Assembly (NCBI GenBank): GCA_015680685.1
Contig: MNCI01004871.1
Coordinates: 597,227-661,226 of the forward strand
Length of the DNA: 64,000 nt
DNA from: Gnetum montanum
Lineage: Eukaryota > Streptophyta > Gnetopsida > Gnetales > Gnetaceae
Reading direction: 5' to 3'
Shown here: positions 1 to 11,259 of the stretch, one piece after another
Layout: each line of letters begins with the position of its first letter
Numbering within the stretch: the stretch's first letter is position 1
Position numbers and translations under genes: made by a program
Notes under the pieces: model-generated
Seen by the model: only the letters and a program-made list of their open reading frames with translations
Told to the model about the DNA's origin: nothing
The model's database searches: none

Positions 1-1294
1 ACCTTTAAGTCATAATGTTGATACTAAGGTATGTTTCTTTTGATATGGTAGGCAATGAGTTCACTTCATCCATCCATCCACCATTTTCTATGGTCTCTCT
101 TAGCTTGGAAATGTACAGTCTCCTTCATAATAAGAACTTTAATAAATCGGTGACTGGGCATTTCTCAAAATAAGGAAGGACTCAAGGATTGCAAAGGGTG
201 TGACTTGAAGGGAACTTGATGCATTTGTGTTAGCCATTCTTTTGGGTGCTTGGATGTTTTCTTCTTAAGTTTTCTTACCGTTCCGATGTTACCCAATTAT
301 CGAAAGCTGAGACAATAAAAATAAGAAGTCTTTGCATGGTGTGGTTCTCACGCATAAAAAAAAGAAAAAAAAGTGAGAATTTAAAGCACACCCCTTAGAC
401 GAATAATCCCTTGGGCTACAAGCACTAGTTATGGAACCAAAAGTGCTCCCCCTAACTAAGGCCCTTCTCGCTTCCCATTCTCTCCTTTATTTCGTAGGAA
501 TGGTGGTGGCTCTTTGGAAGTGCATTCTTGTCACTTCAAGAGGATGGATTGGCCAAATGCATTGATGTGAAGTCACTAGATGTGGTTGGTTTGAGGCCAG
601 AGTTGGAATGAGATTTGCCAAGTCACATTAATCATGCAACATACAAGGGTTTGTACACCACCTTGTTCTTGGGATTCCATTCCATCCTCTTCTCTCCACC
701 CTTCTCTCCACTGTTCACCTCATTACTGCTTGTATCATTAGTGTATATATTTTGGTTGATGCATTGTTTTCTTTTTGGTAAATTCTTGTGGTTAAAACTT
801 TAACTCTTGTTCCAATTAACATTCCTAGAGCCTACAGACTCTTTGAATGTGGGTTTGTCAGGGCATTAAGGGCATGAGCCTACTTTGGGGAGGACCCACT
901 AATATTCTTTTTTGGTGCACTTGTTAAATTCTTTCCCTTAACATTTTTGCAATTAATTTTATTTTGTTCATTTCCATCTTGACATCCATTTCATCGATGC
1001 CATAGTTGTCTCTTTTATCTATCTTTCTTACTCCTTTTCTTTCTCCATTCTAACACTACTGGAGGTTCACGATTAGTCATGGGGGTATGAGGCCCGATTT
1101 TTTCGATTTTCTCTTAGCCCCAATTTTTTCAATTTTTTTCTAACCCCTACACCTCCAGTAGTCATCATTAATACATCCCCAGATCCATAATTAGCCATAC
1201 CACAACCTAGCCAATGGACCTACACCAAAGCAAGGTATTAATTACATGATGATTCATTTACCCTTGCTAATATATGATTGTGTTATGTGTGCAG

Positions 1295-1480
1295 ATGGTG
1301 ATCATACCTCAACGAATTGGATCTAGAGCAAACACTTGGAATGGAGCCGTGCTAGAAGTAGCTATGCAAGGAGCAAGATCGATGGCGTGCTTAAGGATGG
1401 ACAACAAAAGGCGTAATCTTGGCGTTGGCAATAGCAACACTTCTTTCTCTATTCTCTCTCAGCTACCAACTAAGGCTTGA
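1295..1480 (+). CDS. Short ORF (61 codons) at the position of the family's third ORF
   Basis: The ATG follows a splice-acceptor-like TGTGTGCAG exactly as the long third ORF does in element 1 (ATG at 12938). The reading frame is MVIIPQRIG..., ending LPTKA then TGA. The homologous place in element 2 (ATG at 27847) carries a related but frame-broken sequence. It shows no similarity to the coiled-coil protein of elements 1 and 4. It may be the remnant 5' end of that gene fused to unrelated sequence, or non-coding. Translation is unproven. Confidence 0.3.
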   Translation: MVIIPQRIGSRANTWNGAVLEVAMQGARSMACLRMDNKRRNLGVGNSNTSFSILSQLPTKA

Positions 1481-1640
1481 TGTCAATGTAATAAGGTGTT
1501 CACCCTTGTTATCATGAACACTAGTTTTGTCAAGTCTTGTAATGATGATCTATTCACATGTCATCCCATTAGTTCCATTCACCTCAATAATCCCATACCT
1601 TCCCAATATTTTATAAGGAACTCGAGAATGAGTTTTCATT

Positions 1641-1654
1641 TAGTCATGGGGGTA
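1641..1654 (+). other. Polypurine tract of element 0 (TAGTCATGGGGGTA)
   Basis: A G-rich tract lies directly before the LTR start TGATGAG, the expected place for plus-strand priming. The same AGTC(A/G)TGGGGGTA motif precedes the 3' LTRs at 15897 and 28219. Confidence 0.75.
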
Positions 1655-2594
1655 TGATGAGACACGATATCACATGGACCGCGATATTGCGTACACAATA
1701 TCGCAGCCGCCGTGATATTACATCCCATGCGATATCGCATACGCGATATCACGTACGCAATATCATGGTGTGCCATCATATCTATAAATAAGAGGTGGCT
1801 CTCCCTTGTTTCATCATCCTAGGCTAGAAGTAGGGAAACTCTGGCAAATTGATCACTCCAGAGATAAAATATTTTCCATGTGCCTACAGTAGGAGTCCTA
1901 AAGTGAACGGATCTTTATTCGAGTAGCATTATACTTGAACACAAGTTGTGTACGGCAATAAAGATGAACTTCCTGGATAAACCTTGCAGTGCATGGAATA
2001 GGATTTTATTTTATTTTTATTTTTATTTATTGTTTTCTCTCTCACCCTTATCTCCTAGTAATGCAGAATGAGTACGACTTGATTACGAGCATTTAAGGAT
2101 GTGTATGGATAATCAAGGAACGGATGCTCATTGCAGTTAGGCTACATTAGATTCTCTCAACCCTTTCCTCCTAGTTAAGTGCCTCAGTACGATCACTTCG
2201 AGCACATGCGTTACGCGTGGTGATCTCAGCAATGATTAGCATTTGGTAGCCACAGTTGCATCGGTTCAGGGTGTGTACGGTAAGTGGGAATGGATGCTGA
2301 CACTAGGTTAATTTAGACTTAGTTAGTTAGTTAGTTAAAGTTAGGAATTAGTCTTCTCAACCCTTCACCTTAATATCATAGGAGATAAAAGATAAAAATA
2401 TATAAAAATCATATACCTCAGACTTGCTTAACTATACACTGTGACAACTACAAGTAAGTTTGGGAAGACAACGAATGATTAACCTTAAGTGTTCCATGGG
2501 GCATGTAGGCACTTAGTTTACGGAGTTTGACTGGATCACGCGTGCTATGCTCATATTCGTATGGTTGAGTGTAGGGGTGCCTCGCAACTCATCA
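1655..2594 (+). repeat. 3' LTR of element 0 (940 bp)
   Basis: Begins TGATGAG and ends CTCATCA, the short inverted termini shared by the family. Contains a palindrome-rich U3, TATA box TATAAATA (1783-1790), the TCTTTATT...AATAAAGA inverted repeat near 1911-1970, and the conserved end GTATGGTTGAGTGTAGGGG. It stops exactly at the start of a tandem-repeat unit at 2595, so the element inserted into or beside that array. Confidence 0.85.
1663..1790 (+). promoter_or_regulatory. U3 promoter with GATATC-type palindromes and TATA box
   Basis: About 100 bp are made of repeats of (GC)GATAT(C/T)GC-like palindromes and ACGC/GCGT connectors, followed by TCTATAAATAAGAGG. The same arrangement occurs in every LTR of this family in the window, so it is probably the RNA polymerase II promoter. 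The role of the palindromes is inferred only. Confidence 0.6.
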
Positions 2595-4700
2595 CAGATC
2601 AAAGTGTAAACCACGTAGGTTACTTGTCTGTGCATGTTCCCATTTGGTTGATGATATACATGACATAGTATGATTACATAGCATTCCTTTTTGTGTCCTA
2701 TCTCTAAGAGATCATGAACTTACCTATTCATCTAGGAAGCCCTATTGTGCATGTTACAAATCAAAGTATAAATCATGTAGGTTGTCCATTCATTTATGTT
2801 CCTATTTGGATGATGACATTTGTAAACCATTTCTCTTCGGTATGTTTGTTGTGTAGGATGCCCAATTGTGCATGTTACGAATCAAAGTGTAAACCATGTA
2901 GGTTTCCCACCCATGCATGTTTTTACTTGGCTGATGATATACATGACACAGTGCAATTATGTAGTATTTATTTCCATGTCCTACCTCTAGGAGATTATGA
3001 ACTTACCTATTCATCTAGAAAGCATTGTCATGCATGTTATAGATCGAAGTGTAAACCATGTAGGTTTCCCATGCATGCATGTTTTCATTTGGGTGATGAT
3101 ATTCAAAAATGATTTATCTTCAATAGGCTTGTTGTATAGGATGCCTCATCATGCATGTTATGAATCAAAGGGTAATTCATATAGGTTGTCTATTTGTGAA
3201 TATTCCTATTTACTTAATGATATACATGACACAGTGTGATTACATAGCATTTCTTTCCATGTCCTATCTCTAGGAGATCATAAAATTATCTATTCATCTA
3301 GGAAGGCCTATCATGCATGTTACAGATCAAAGTGTAAAACATGTAGGTTTCCAATCCATGTATGTTCCTATTTGATTAATGATATACATGACATAGTGCA
3401 ATTACGTAGCATTCCCTTCCATGTCCTACCTCTAGGAGATCATGAACTTATCTATTCATCTAGGAAGCCCTATTGTGCATGTTACAGATCAAAGTATAAA
3501 CCATGTAGGTTGTCCATCCATGCATGTTCCTATTTGGTTACGATATTCATAAACCACTTTTCTTTAGTATGTTTGTTGTGTAGGATTTTCAGGCATGCAT
3601 GTAATGGATCAAAGTATAAACCATGCAGGTTTTCCATCCATGCATATTCCTATTCAATTGATGATATATATGACACAGTGTGATTATGTAGCATTTCTTT
3701 CAACGTCCTACATTTAAGAGATCATCAACTTATCTATTCATCTAGGAAGCCCTGTTATACATGTTGCAGATCAAAGTGTAAACCATGTAGGTTGCGCATC
3801 TGTTCATTTTCCTATTTGAATGATGACATTTGTAAAACATTTCCCTTTAGTATGTTTGTTATGTAGGATTTCCAATCATGCATGTTACAAATCAAAATGT
3901 AAGCCATGTAGGTTGCCAATCCATGCATGTTCCTATTTGATTAATGATATACATGACATAGTGCAACTACATAGCATTCCCTTCCATGTCCTACATCTAG
4001 GAGATCATGAACTTATCTATTCATCTAGGAAGCCCTATTGTGCATGTTACAAATCAAAGTATAAACCATGTAGGTTGTCCATCTGTTCATGTTCCTATTT
4101 GGTTACGATATTCATAAACCACTTTTCTTTAGTATGTTTGTTGTGTAGGATTTTCAAGCATGCATGTAACGAATCAAAGTATAAGCTATGTAGGTTTTCC
4201 ATCCATGCATATTCCTATTTGGTTGATGATATATATGACACAATGTGATTATGTAGCATTCCTTTCAATGTCCTACATCTAAGAGATCATGAACTTATCT
4301 ATTCATCTAGGAAGCCCTGTTATACATGTTGCAGATCAAAGGGTAAACCATGTAGGTTGCACATCTGTTCATGTTCTTATTTGGGTGATGACATTCATAA
4401 ACCATTTTTCTTTTATATGTTTGTTGTGTAGGATGCCTGATCATGGATGTTACCAATCAAAGTGTAAGCCATGTAGTTTTCACATCTATGCATGTTTCTA
4501 TTTGATTCATTATATACATGACACAAGGTGGTTACCTAGCATTTTTTTTTTGTATCCTACCTCTAAGAGATCATGAACTTATCTATTCATCTAGAAAGCC
4601 TGATTATGCATGTTAGATATCGAAGTATAAACCTTTCAAGTTTCTCATTTTTACATGTTCCTATTTAGTTGATGTTATTTTTAAGCTATTTCCCTTTGGC
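2595..4700. repeat. Tandem repeat array with alternating ~162 and ~121 bp units
   Basis: The core (A/G)ATCAAAGTGTAAACCATG recurs about 15 times. Successive spacings are near 161, 121, 165, 119, 164, 161, 121, 162, 119, 162, 121, 162, 122 and 162 bp. Long units carry ATATACATGACACAGTG and GAGATCATGAACTTA. Short units carry TATGTTTGTTGTGTAGGAT. Together they form a ~283 bp dimer, with one doubled long unit at about 3161-3486. Frames that stay open through it arise from the repeat and change between units, so I do not call genes. Units decay after about 4620. Confidence 0.85.
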
Positions 4701-4979
4701 ATGTTTGTGTTCCATGAGTATTCCTATGTGATTAGTTAGGTCCAGTGTGATTCATTAAGTTGCTCTTCATTAATGTTCATTATCTAATAATTATGTGATG
4801 ACTGGATGATTAACTATATTTGTATCTATCATGAAGGTTTACATCAAGAATACTAATACACTTTATCATTAATTTTATCTAATTTATTTAAACTATTTGT
4901 TAAATAAATATAGTAGAGTATATTTCTCACTTGAGTTCTATTACAAGAGTAAATAGACAATATTGTTTAAAATGTTAAG
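4701..4979. other. AT-rich DNA without recognised content
   Basis: Between the end of the tandem array and the first coding-like segment at 4980. I see no gene, repeat or RNA here. Confidence 0.5.
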
Positions 4980-5400
4980 ATGCAAATGAATCCTGCTAAG
5001 TCATGGTACATGACTAATATGAAGCTTGAAGGTAGACATGAGGATATTCATATTTTTATGAGATCCATGAACAAAAATGTTTTTAAAGATGAGGAAATTT
5101 TGGTTTCTACTTTGATTGAAATTAATGATATTATTTACATTAAGGCAAAGAAGTTACTTTCTTCCACTAATGTAATACTTCATGATGGTAAGTTTCTTCT
5201 TATGTTCTTGGACATGGATTAGACTAGATCGTCTACTACAATGAGAAGATATAGAATAGACAAAATAGATTTTGACTATACTAAGAATGAGGTTGTAGCA
5301 ATTATAAAGAGGTTCCTACAATAGAGAAGAACTATGAGAATGTCATCTATGGTTCTATATATGAGCAATCATATGAATCGATCATACACTTCATATAATG
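4980..5400 (+). pseudogene. N-terminal coding-like segment of a decayed gene (ParB-like/Ulp1 gene)
   Basis: An 80-codon frame (MQMNPAKSWYMTNMKLEGRH..., ending FLLMFLDMD) is followed, after a stop and frame changes, by further protein-like stretches such as RRYRIDKIDFDYTK near 5250 and KNYENVIYGSIYEQSYESI near 5325. Composition and charge pattern are protein-like, unlike the AT-rich flanks. I do not recognise this part. It precedes the ParB-like segment on the same strand and probably belongs to the same decayed gene. Confidence 0.4.
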
Positions 5401-5634
5401 AACTTCTTCTTACACATTAACTAAGATTTATTTTAGTGCATTTGATGGTGTTTATTGAGTGGTTATCCTACATAACTCCATTTAAATTAGAATAGAAATT
5501 GGAATCACGAAGTAAGAATGTCATTAGAGTTGCTAACAAAGGAATTAATATAGCAAAAATGAAGAGGTATTTCCATCCTAATTTCTTAAAAAGCTACTAG
5601 ATCAAAATTAATGAATGCAATCAAGCACCAGACA

Positions 5635-6110
5635 ACTATACAATCAAAGCTATGAATATGGAGTCTGTTGAGGAACTTCTCTCTTTAATGTCCAAGAATC
5701 TTATTACTATTATTCATGACTATATATTAATGACCCATAAGATCAACAATGGTAAGGGGTCTATTCCCTTAAATAATATGGAGCTTAATGTTAAGAATGT
5801 CTCATTTTGGATTCTAGATGGATAACACTCAATTCAAGTAGCTAAAAGTTTGCTTGAGAGATATGATGCGGAGCAATGTATGAAGAATTCTTACAAAGTT
5901 TGTCATGCTAAGATTTTGAAAGAAGAGACCCCATTTTCCATAACTACTAAGATATGTTATATTTAGAATCAAGTACAATGAATGAAATATGATCCATCAT
6001 ATATAGAAATGGTAAGGCCTGCGAGAAGCTCCTTGGTACAAAATAATATTTACAACTTATTAACTTTGGGGGGAGGTTCTAAAGAGCTAGATTCCATTTA
6101 TGATAACCTA
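5635..6110 (+). pseudogene. ParB/sulfiredoxin-like segment of a decayed gene
   Basis: The + frame at 5637 reads through ESVEELLSLMSKNL, then FWILDG-stop-HSIQVAKSLLE (5802-5860), and on to KVCHAKILKEETPFS. Apart from the stop in place of the expected Gln/Arg codon (TAA, 5823-5825), DG-x-HS with a following AAK/VAK helix resembles the DG(Q/E)HR motif of ParB-like nuclease/Srx domains. That family link is an inference from one motif. The coding stretch ends near LKFIFK followed by GTAAGTTAATG, a good donor site, so the gene probably had introns. It is inactive, with several stops. Confidence 0.35.
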
Positions 6111-6254
6111 AAATTTATATTTAAGTAAGTTAATGTTTAACCTAAAATTTATGATGACCTAAAATTTATATTTAAGTATTTTTTTCAAAGTTATATTATG
6201 ATAGATATTCTCAATTATATAATTCCATATTGATATTTTCATATCTTATAATGT

Positions 6255-7275
6255 ACCAACATTTAAGGCTTTACAAGAAACAAAAGTGTTTCTTCCTGTA
6301 TATGATGCACTATTTAAGAAGTGAAATGAAATACTCACAATGTATTAGAATGGTATATTTTAGTGTTGTCTTATGATGTTTTCAAATGAAAATTTTAAGG
6401 AGAACAACTTGAAGAATTTGAATGTAAATCTTTTCCATCCATTGCAAGGCCTGCGCTCACATGAACTTGAGAATTGTGTGGATAAGACACTCTCTAGGGA
6501 GATATGTTTTAAATGTCTCAAGGGAAAAGATAAGCCTTTTCAATAAATAATTCATAGAATGATCACTCTCAAGTAGAAATGTAATCAAATTAAGCACTCG
6601 TATTCACTAAAACTAGTTCTTGTCCAATTTCTTATCAACAGAGATTCATCTGTAGTATGATGCATAAACCTAACTATCAATAACATTTCCAATAGGTTTT
6701 AAAATTCTATATCCTAATATTCCCTTATTCAATTTCATCATATTAAGTTTGAATTACTAAATTTTTTGATTTATTAATATTACTATTATGATAGGTATTC
6801 AATTGATGAATACATATTCATTAGTCTTCTTAGTAATGTGGAGTTTGCTAAGGGTGAACTAAGGCTTAAGCCTTATGTTCATCAATGCTACAAAGCATCT
6901 GAAGTCTTTGTCTTTATAGGAAATGATGTTCGTAACCATCAAGGAACTTTATAGCTTTTTCTCTTACAGGCAAAACCTAAGTTATTTGACCTAAAGCTTT
7001 AGAAATATGAAATGGAATTCTCCTCAATGGAGAAATTAGTCATTTGCTATTTTTTTTATTTTGAAAACATAACTATTAATGAATCTTTTGGTTTTCTAAA
7101 AAAAATTATTTGAGTTTGTACAAATAACAATTGCCATATTTTCTAGGGTAATTATTACTATTGACATAGAGAACTATCACTTATTTAATTTTTTTGTAAA
7201 TGACTTTAAGGACTATATATATGTAGTAATATCTCATTCAAATTTAGTTTAAGTTACGACTACACGAGGAAAATA
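6255..7275 (+). pseudogene. Middle coding-like exons of the same decayed gene
   Basis: Interrupted protein-like stretches occur on the + strand: VPTFKALQETKVFLPVYDAL near 6258, NLNVNLFHPLQGLRSHELEN near 6420 with REICFKCLKGKDKPF near 6500, and YSIDEYIFISLLSNVEFAKG near 6800 followed by an acceptor-like CTCTTACAG at 6969. No domain is recognised. AT-rich gaps with GT/AG borders separate them, as expected for exons and introns. Confidence 0.35.
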
Positions 7276-8140
7276 ATGTATGATTTGATTTACTATTTCT
7301 TTACAATGATAGAAGCAATCAAGCTAGCAAATGCATTTGAGGATGGTGATTACAATATCAAGAAAACAAATATAGTTGATATGGAATCCATGAAAGATAT
7401 TCTTTTGAATGTAGCTTTTCCAACGAATGTGGATTACAAGTCATGTAAATCAATAAAATTTTGGAGAAAATGGATCAATTCAATTTTGATGATGAATGAA
7501 ACAATTACAAAGGGTGTCTCATTCATTATATCATTATTTTGTTGTAGTAGCCTTCTAAAAGTATTAAGGGAATACAAAGACATAGGTATCATATATGTAC
7601 ATGATTATGATGTGCAATGTTTCTTTTGGTCTACAATAGCAAAGTTGTTAACTGCAATTGATGAGAAAAATTTTGAAGCTAAATATGAAGAGGAGTAATA
7701 CTAGACCATTTTAGAAGTGAAAGATATATATAAATACATAGTAATAGATCTAAAATATGGATCAACTGATAAGGTATGTTAAGTTATATTAAATGAATAA
7801 TATGATTTATTGTATCATAGTAGTATCGTCATTAATAATAATACATTTATCATAAGCAAGAAAGTTCTATCCTTGAATATGATGAGGTATAAACTTAATA
7901 TGAGGATCCAAAAGCAGAAAAAGTTTCTAAATAGGTTACAGTTATCATACAACATTGATTCTTAATTTCAAATAAAATAAAATTATAATATTACTTCCTA
8001 TTATTACTGAAACGTCGAAATGTCAAAGTAGAAGAACTTGAGAAGAAGACACATGATGATTCTAACAATGATTCTGATTATGATGAAGAAACTAATACAA
8101 ATGAGGACCTGGTGTATTTGTATGTCTACTAATATGATGA
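7276..8140 (+). pseudogene. Unrecognised 140-codon ORF and acidic linker upstream of the Ulp1-like domain
   Basis: 7276-7698 is the longest uninterrupted frame here (MYDLIYYFFTMIEAIKLANA..., ending NFEAKYEEE). A later stretch near 8010-8120 is strongly acidic (VEELEKKTHDDSN, then DSDYDEETNTNEDL), as often seen before a protease domain. I cannot assign a family. It lies between the ParB-like segment and the point where element 1 interrupts the gene (8402), so I place it in the same gene. Confidence 0.35.
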
Positions 8141-8401
8141 ATATCAAATAAAATATCTTTAGTGCTGTACTAAGTTAATCCTTTGAAATGTACTTTTTGA
8201 TTAGAAAACTTTATTTGAAATGATTGGACGAGGCATAACAAGTAGAGATTTTGCAAGAAAGTGTAAGATTAGTATAACAAAGTATATTCAATTTACTCCT
8301 TATAAAATTATTGAATTATTATTATAATGATTTTTATTCTTTATTTTTCAGGGGAAAATTCTACAATCATCAATGGCATTAAAAAAAGTTAGTGCATCAT
8401 A

Positions 8402-9150
8402 TACGGTGTCTTTATTCGAGTGTGCCGTACTTGGACACGCACATGACCGACAATAAAGATTGAGATTACTTCATCATTGCAGCATTCACTTAGTTGATTT
8501 GTTTGTTATTTATTTAATGTTATTTATTGCTTTCATAGCACGCTGTGAGTACGACTTAACTACGAGCATCTACGGGTGTGTACGGCTAGTTAAGGAATCG
8601 GTTACTCATCGCGATTAGTTTCTCACCCTTAAACTCCTAGAAGCGGAACGAGTACGACTTGATTACGAGCATTTAAGTGTGACTGCTTGGTAGCCCAGTG
8701 GTGTAGCTAGGGGGATCTACGCTTGGTAACCCAGTGGCGTATTTGGGGTCTGCGCTTGGTAATCCCAGTGGCGTACCTAGGCCTATGCTTGGTAGTCCCA
8801 GTGGCAGTCGTGCACGAAGTCCAAGATGTGTACGGTTGATCAAGGAATCGGTTGCTCGTCGCACTTAGGCTAGATTAGATTTTCTTACCCTTTTCCTCTT
8901 AGCTTAGATTAGTTAATATTATTTTCCACTGCCATCAGGAGTAGCGTTAGAATTAGAACACATCATACACCTCATCTAGACTAAACCATACGTGACATAT
9001 GCAAAACTAGTCTAGATGGGAAGACAGCGAACTGCGACCTAAGGCTAACTATCTAGGTGCCACAACTAGTCCATCTGCGGAGTTCGACCGGATCGCGCGT
9101 GCGACGCTCGTTTCGTATGGTTGAGTGTAGGGGTACCTCGCCACTCATCA
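8402..9150 (+). repeat. 5' LTR of element 1, missing U3 (749 bp remain)
   Basis: Starts abruptly at TACGGTGTCTTTATT, which corresponds to 16138 in the 3' LTR, and ends CTCATCA at 9150. The TGATGAG start, palindromes and TATA box are absent. The remainder matches the 3' LTR closely, apart from substitutions and a small indel near 8515. It includes four CTTGGTA-x-CCCAGTGG units at 8690-8810. Confidence 0.85.
8686..8815 (+). repeat. Fourfold ~30 bp repeat inside the LTR (second set at 16405-16535)
   Basis: GCTTGGTA(A/G)-CCCAGTGG-type units occur four times in this LTR and again in the 3' LTR. Older LTRs (22380, 28640, 53100) carry only about two. TAGCCCAGTGG resembles a tRNA A box, but no B box follows. 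A minus-strand ORF of 63 codons (8673-8864, rich in GLPS repeats) is a by-product. Confidence 0.6.
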
Positions 9151-9151
9151 T

Positions 9152-9169
9152 TGGCGCCGTTGCCGGGGA
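9152..9169 (+). other. Primer binding site complementary to tRNA-Asp
   Basis: TGGCGCCGTTGCCGGGGA lies one base after the 5' LTR end. It is the complement of the 3' end of plant tRNA-Asp, the usual primer site of Athila-type elements. Confidence 0.85.
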
Positions 9170-9281
9170 TGGTGCTAGTTATCTAGATTAGTTAAAACAT
9201 ACAAGGTTGCTGTATAGAACTTAATGATATATCTTTAAAAAAGAAGTAATTATAAAAAGTCACATAAATTCACACACAACA

Positions 9282-11149
9282 ATGCCTCTCCTACAAGATG
9301 ATAATAACGCCACACTTAGTGAGGAAGTTCATTGGAGAACCAATGAGCTATATGACGATGAAGATTGGAGTATACAACCTGAAGTGGGAGTTTCCTATAA
9401 GAATGAACAAAAACAACGTCATCATAATACACGAAAGCCTAACTTACCTGATGACGATGAACCCCCACTGGCCACTACAAGCTTCATGCAAATACATGAG
9501 GCTGTTCGAATCTCATGTAGGCATCATAAAGAGAGCCAACTACCCAGGCTCGATTTAAATAACTTTCCCAAATTTTCAAGAGGCTATGACTTAGATCCGC
9601 ATCAACATTTAGTAGCCTTCTACGATGCCTGCACATGGAATAACATTGATAATAGTTGGCAAAAACTGAAGCTCTTTCCTATGACACTCGTTGACCAAGC
9701 TAAAGTATGGTATAGATCATTAAAACCAAATTCAATATGATGCAAGTCAACAATGGTAGAGGTCTTTAACGAAAAATATCAAACCTACGCAAGAGTGTCA
9801 GCCTTGAGGAAACAAATCCAAGGATGGAAACAAGAAAAACATGAACCCTTGGACATGGCCTTAGAAAGATATTATTCACTGTTAAACAACTGTCCAGGCC
9901 ATGGGTTTTCCGAGGAAAGGCTAATGTACCATATCATTGATGGGCTACGTAATGAAACAAGAGAGACCTTAGGAACGTATGCCCGAGGTCAACTATACAA
10001 CCTACGAACCCATCAAATCCAAGAGCTTATTAAGCGGGTAGCAAAAGAAGAAGGAGAAATAGCTACATGGGAGAGTGTTGAAAAACATCAACGGGACCAA
10101 AATATTAACTCAACAAAGGTCCATGATCATAACAAGGAGAGATCAACAAATCTCAAGGTGGAAACATCATCTTTGCCAATACAACAATCGTTAGAAGAAG
10201 CTGAGGCAAAGATCAATAAGATGTTGGAATGGATGAATCAAAAGTGTGGAGAATATATCAACATCATTGGAGATAGAGTTTTGACAACCCAAGAAGCAGG
10301 GCGAAATAATAGACATTCGGAAAGAAGGAATGAAGGGACTAAGTGCTCAACTGCCAATCCTACATATGAATGCAACATATGCCTGTACGATCACCCCAAG
10401 GGTCAATGCCCCATACTGTTACATCTACATGAGCATTGGGGAAACACATTACATCCAAAGTTCGTACAGAGATACTGTGTTCGATCACAGTGGCAATAAT
10501 CCCAGTCGTGGGGGAATCCGCCCTTAGACTGGAGGCACCCTTCACATTTTCCGAACTCGAATGCTTATCATGTTCAACACCCTGTTTCTTCAACCGGGCC
10601 ACCATACTCTACCTCACCACAACACTATTCTCCATAATACTATCAACCCATACCTCCAACACAACCACCACCTTGTGCACCTTACATTCCTCCTAACTTT
10701 CAACATTCTCATCCTTTCCCTCCTTCCACAATGCCACCAACTGTTCCTAAGGTGTATGTACCACCGCAACCCACGAACAACACTTGTGCTACTGCTACTA
10801 ACAGCAATGAAGAGCCTCCTCAACATCAAAGACGTCCTTTCTTTAAACACGGCCATAGGAAGGGACAACACAACTCTAAGGCCACTGCATCTTCCAACCC
10901 AGCACAAGTCCAACAATGTGGTGCACCCTTACCTTTGAACCCAATGCCTCATGTAACTTCATCAGGGCCACCATCAAACACTCCAACAACCACAAGGCCC
11001 AATGAACACAACCATGGGAGGCATCAACCCAATCCTTGCACACTATCTAACGATCACAAACACCATAGTGGGTCAACTCGTCATCCAGGAACTACATCGT
11101 ATAAAGTGCCCCACTATGCTTATTATAATCAAGTGTGTGAACCCCGAGG
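9282..11149 (+). pseudogene. gag: gag of element 1 (one frame, broken by stops, runs into assembly gap)
   Basis: One reading frame from ATG 9282 to the gap at 11150 is interrupted by stops near 9738 (TGA), 10497 (TAA) and about 10637. Residues ~90-260 fit the retrotransposon Gag fold: FPKFSRGYDLDPHQHL, WQKLKLFPMTL, AKVWYRSLKP, then VFNEKYQTYARVS and CPGHGFSEERLMYHI. A zinc knuckle of CX2CX3HX4C form, CNICLYDHPKGQC, is at 10370-10408. A proline-rich tail follows. Product: capsid/nucleocapsid protein that packages element RNA. This copy lacks the serine/arginine-rich N-terminal part seen in elements 2 and 3. Without read-through it is inactive. Confidence 0.8.
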
Positions 11150-11259
11150 NNNNNNNNNNNNNNNNNNNNNNNNNNNNNNNNNNNNNNNNNNNNNNNNNNN
11201 NNNNNNNNNNNNNNNNNNNNNNNNNNNNNNNNNNNNNNNNNNNNNNNNNNNNNNNNNNN
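11150..11259. other. Assembly gap (110 N)
   Basis: Unknown bases within the 3' part of element 1 gag. Gag C-terminus and a possible protease start may be affected. Confidence 0.95.

Larger units (their letters stand above)
1..1654 (+). mobile_element. Element 0: 3' internal spacer of a TGATGAG-family Ty3/gypsy element (left end outside window)
   Basis: This stretch leads directly into a 3' LTR at 1655 and is colinear with 26500-28218 of element 2. Shared blocks include the text around 20-60, the 'CTTTGGGGAGGACCCACT' block near 885, the AAG/GTAT and GCAG/ATGG signals near 1235 and 1293, and the pre-polypurine block AACTCGAGAATGAG near 1620. No reverse transcriptase, protease or integrase motif is visible. 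I read it as the non-coding 3' half of a pol-less element whose Gag and 5' LTR lie to the left. Confidence 0.7.

Noticed and set aside
2714-4576. Several open frames of 80-142 codons
   Set aside because: They run through tandem repeat units in different frames and reflect unit length, not coding.
2595-4700. CRISPR-like array
   Set aside because: Whole units are repeated without unique spacers, and the DNA is plant nuclear.
8673-8864. 63-codon minus ORF rich in GLPS repeats (also 16396-16587)
   Set aside because: Produced by the 30-bp repeat units of the LTR.
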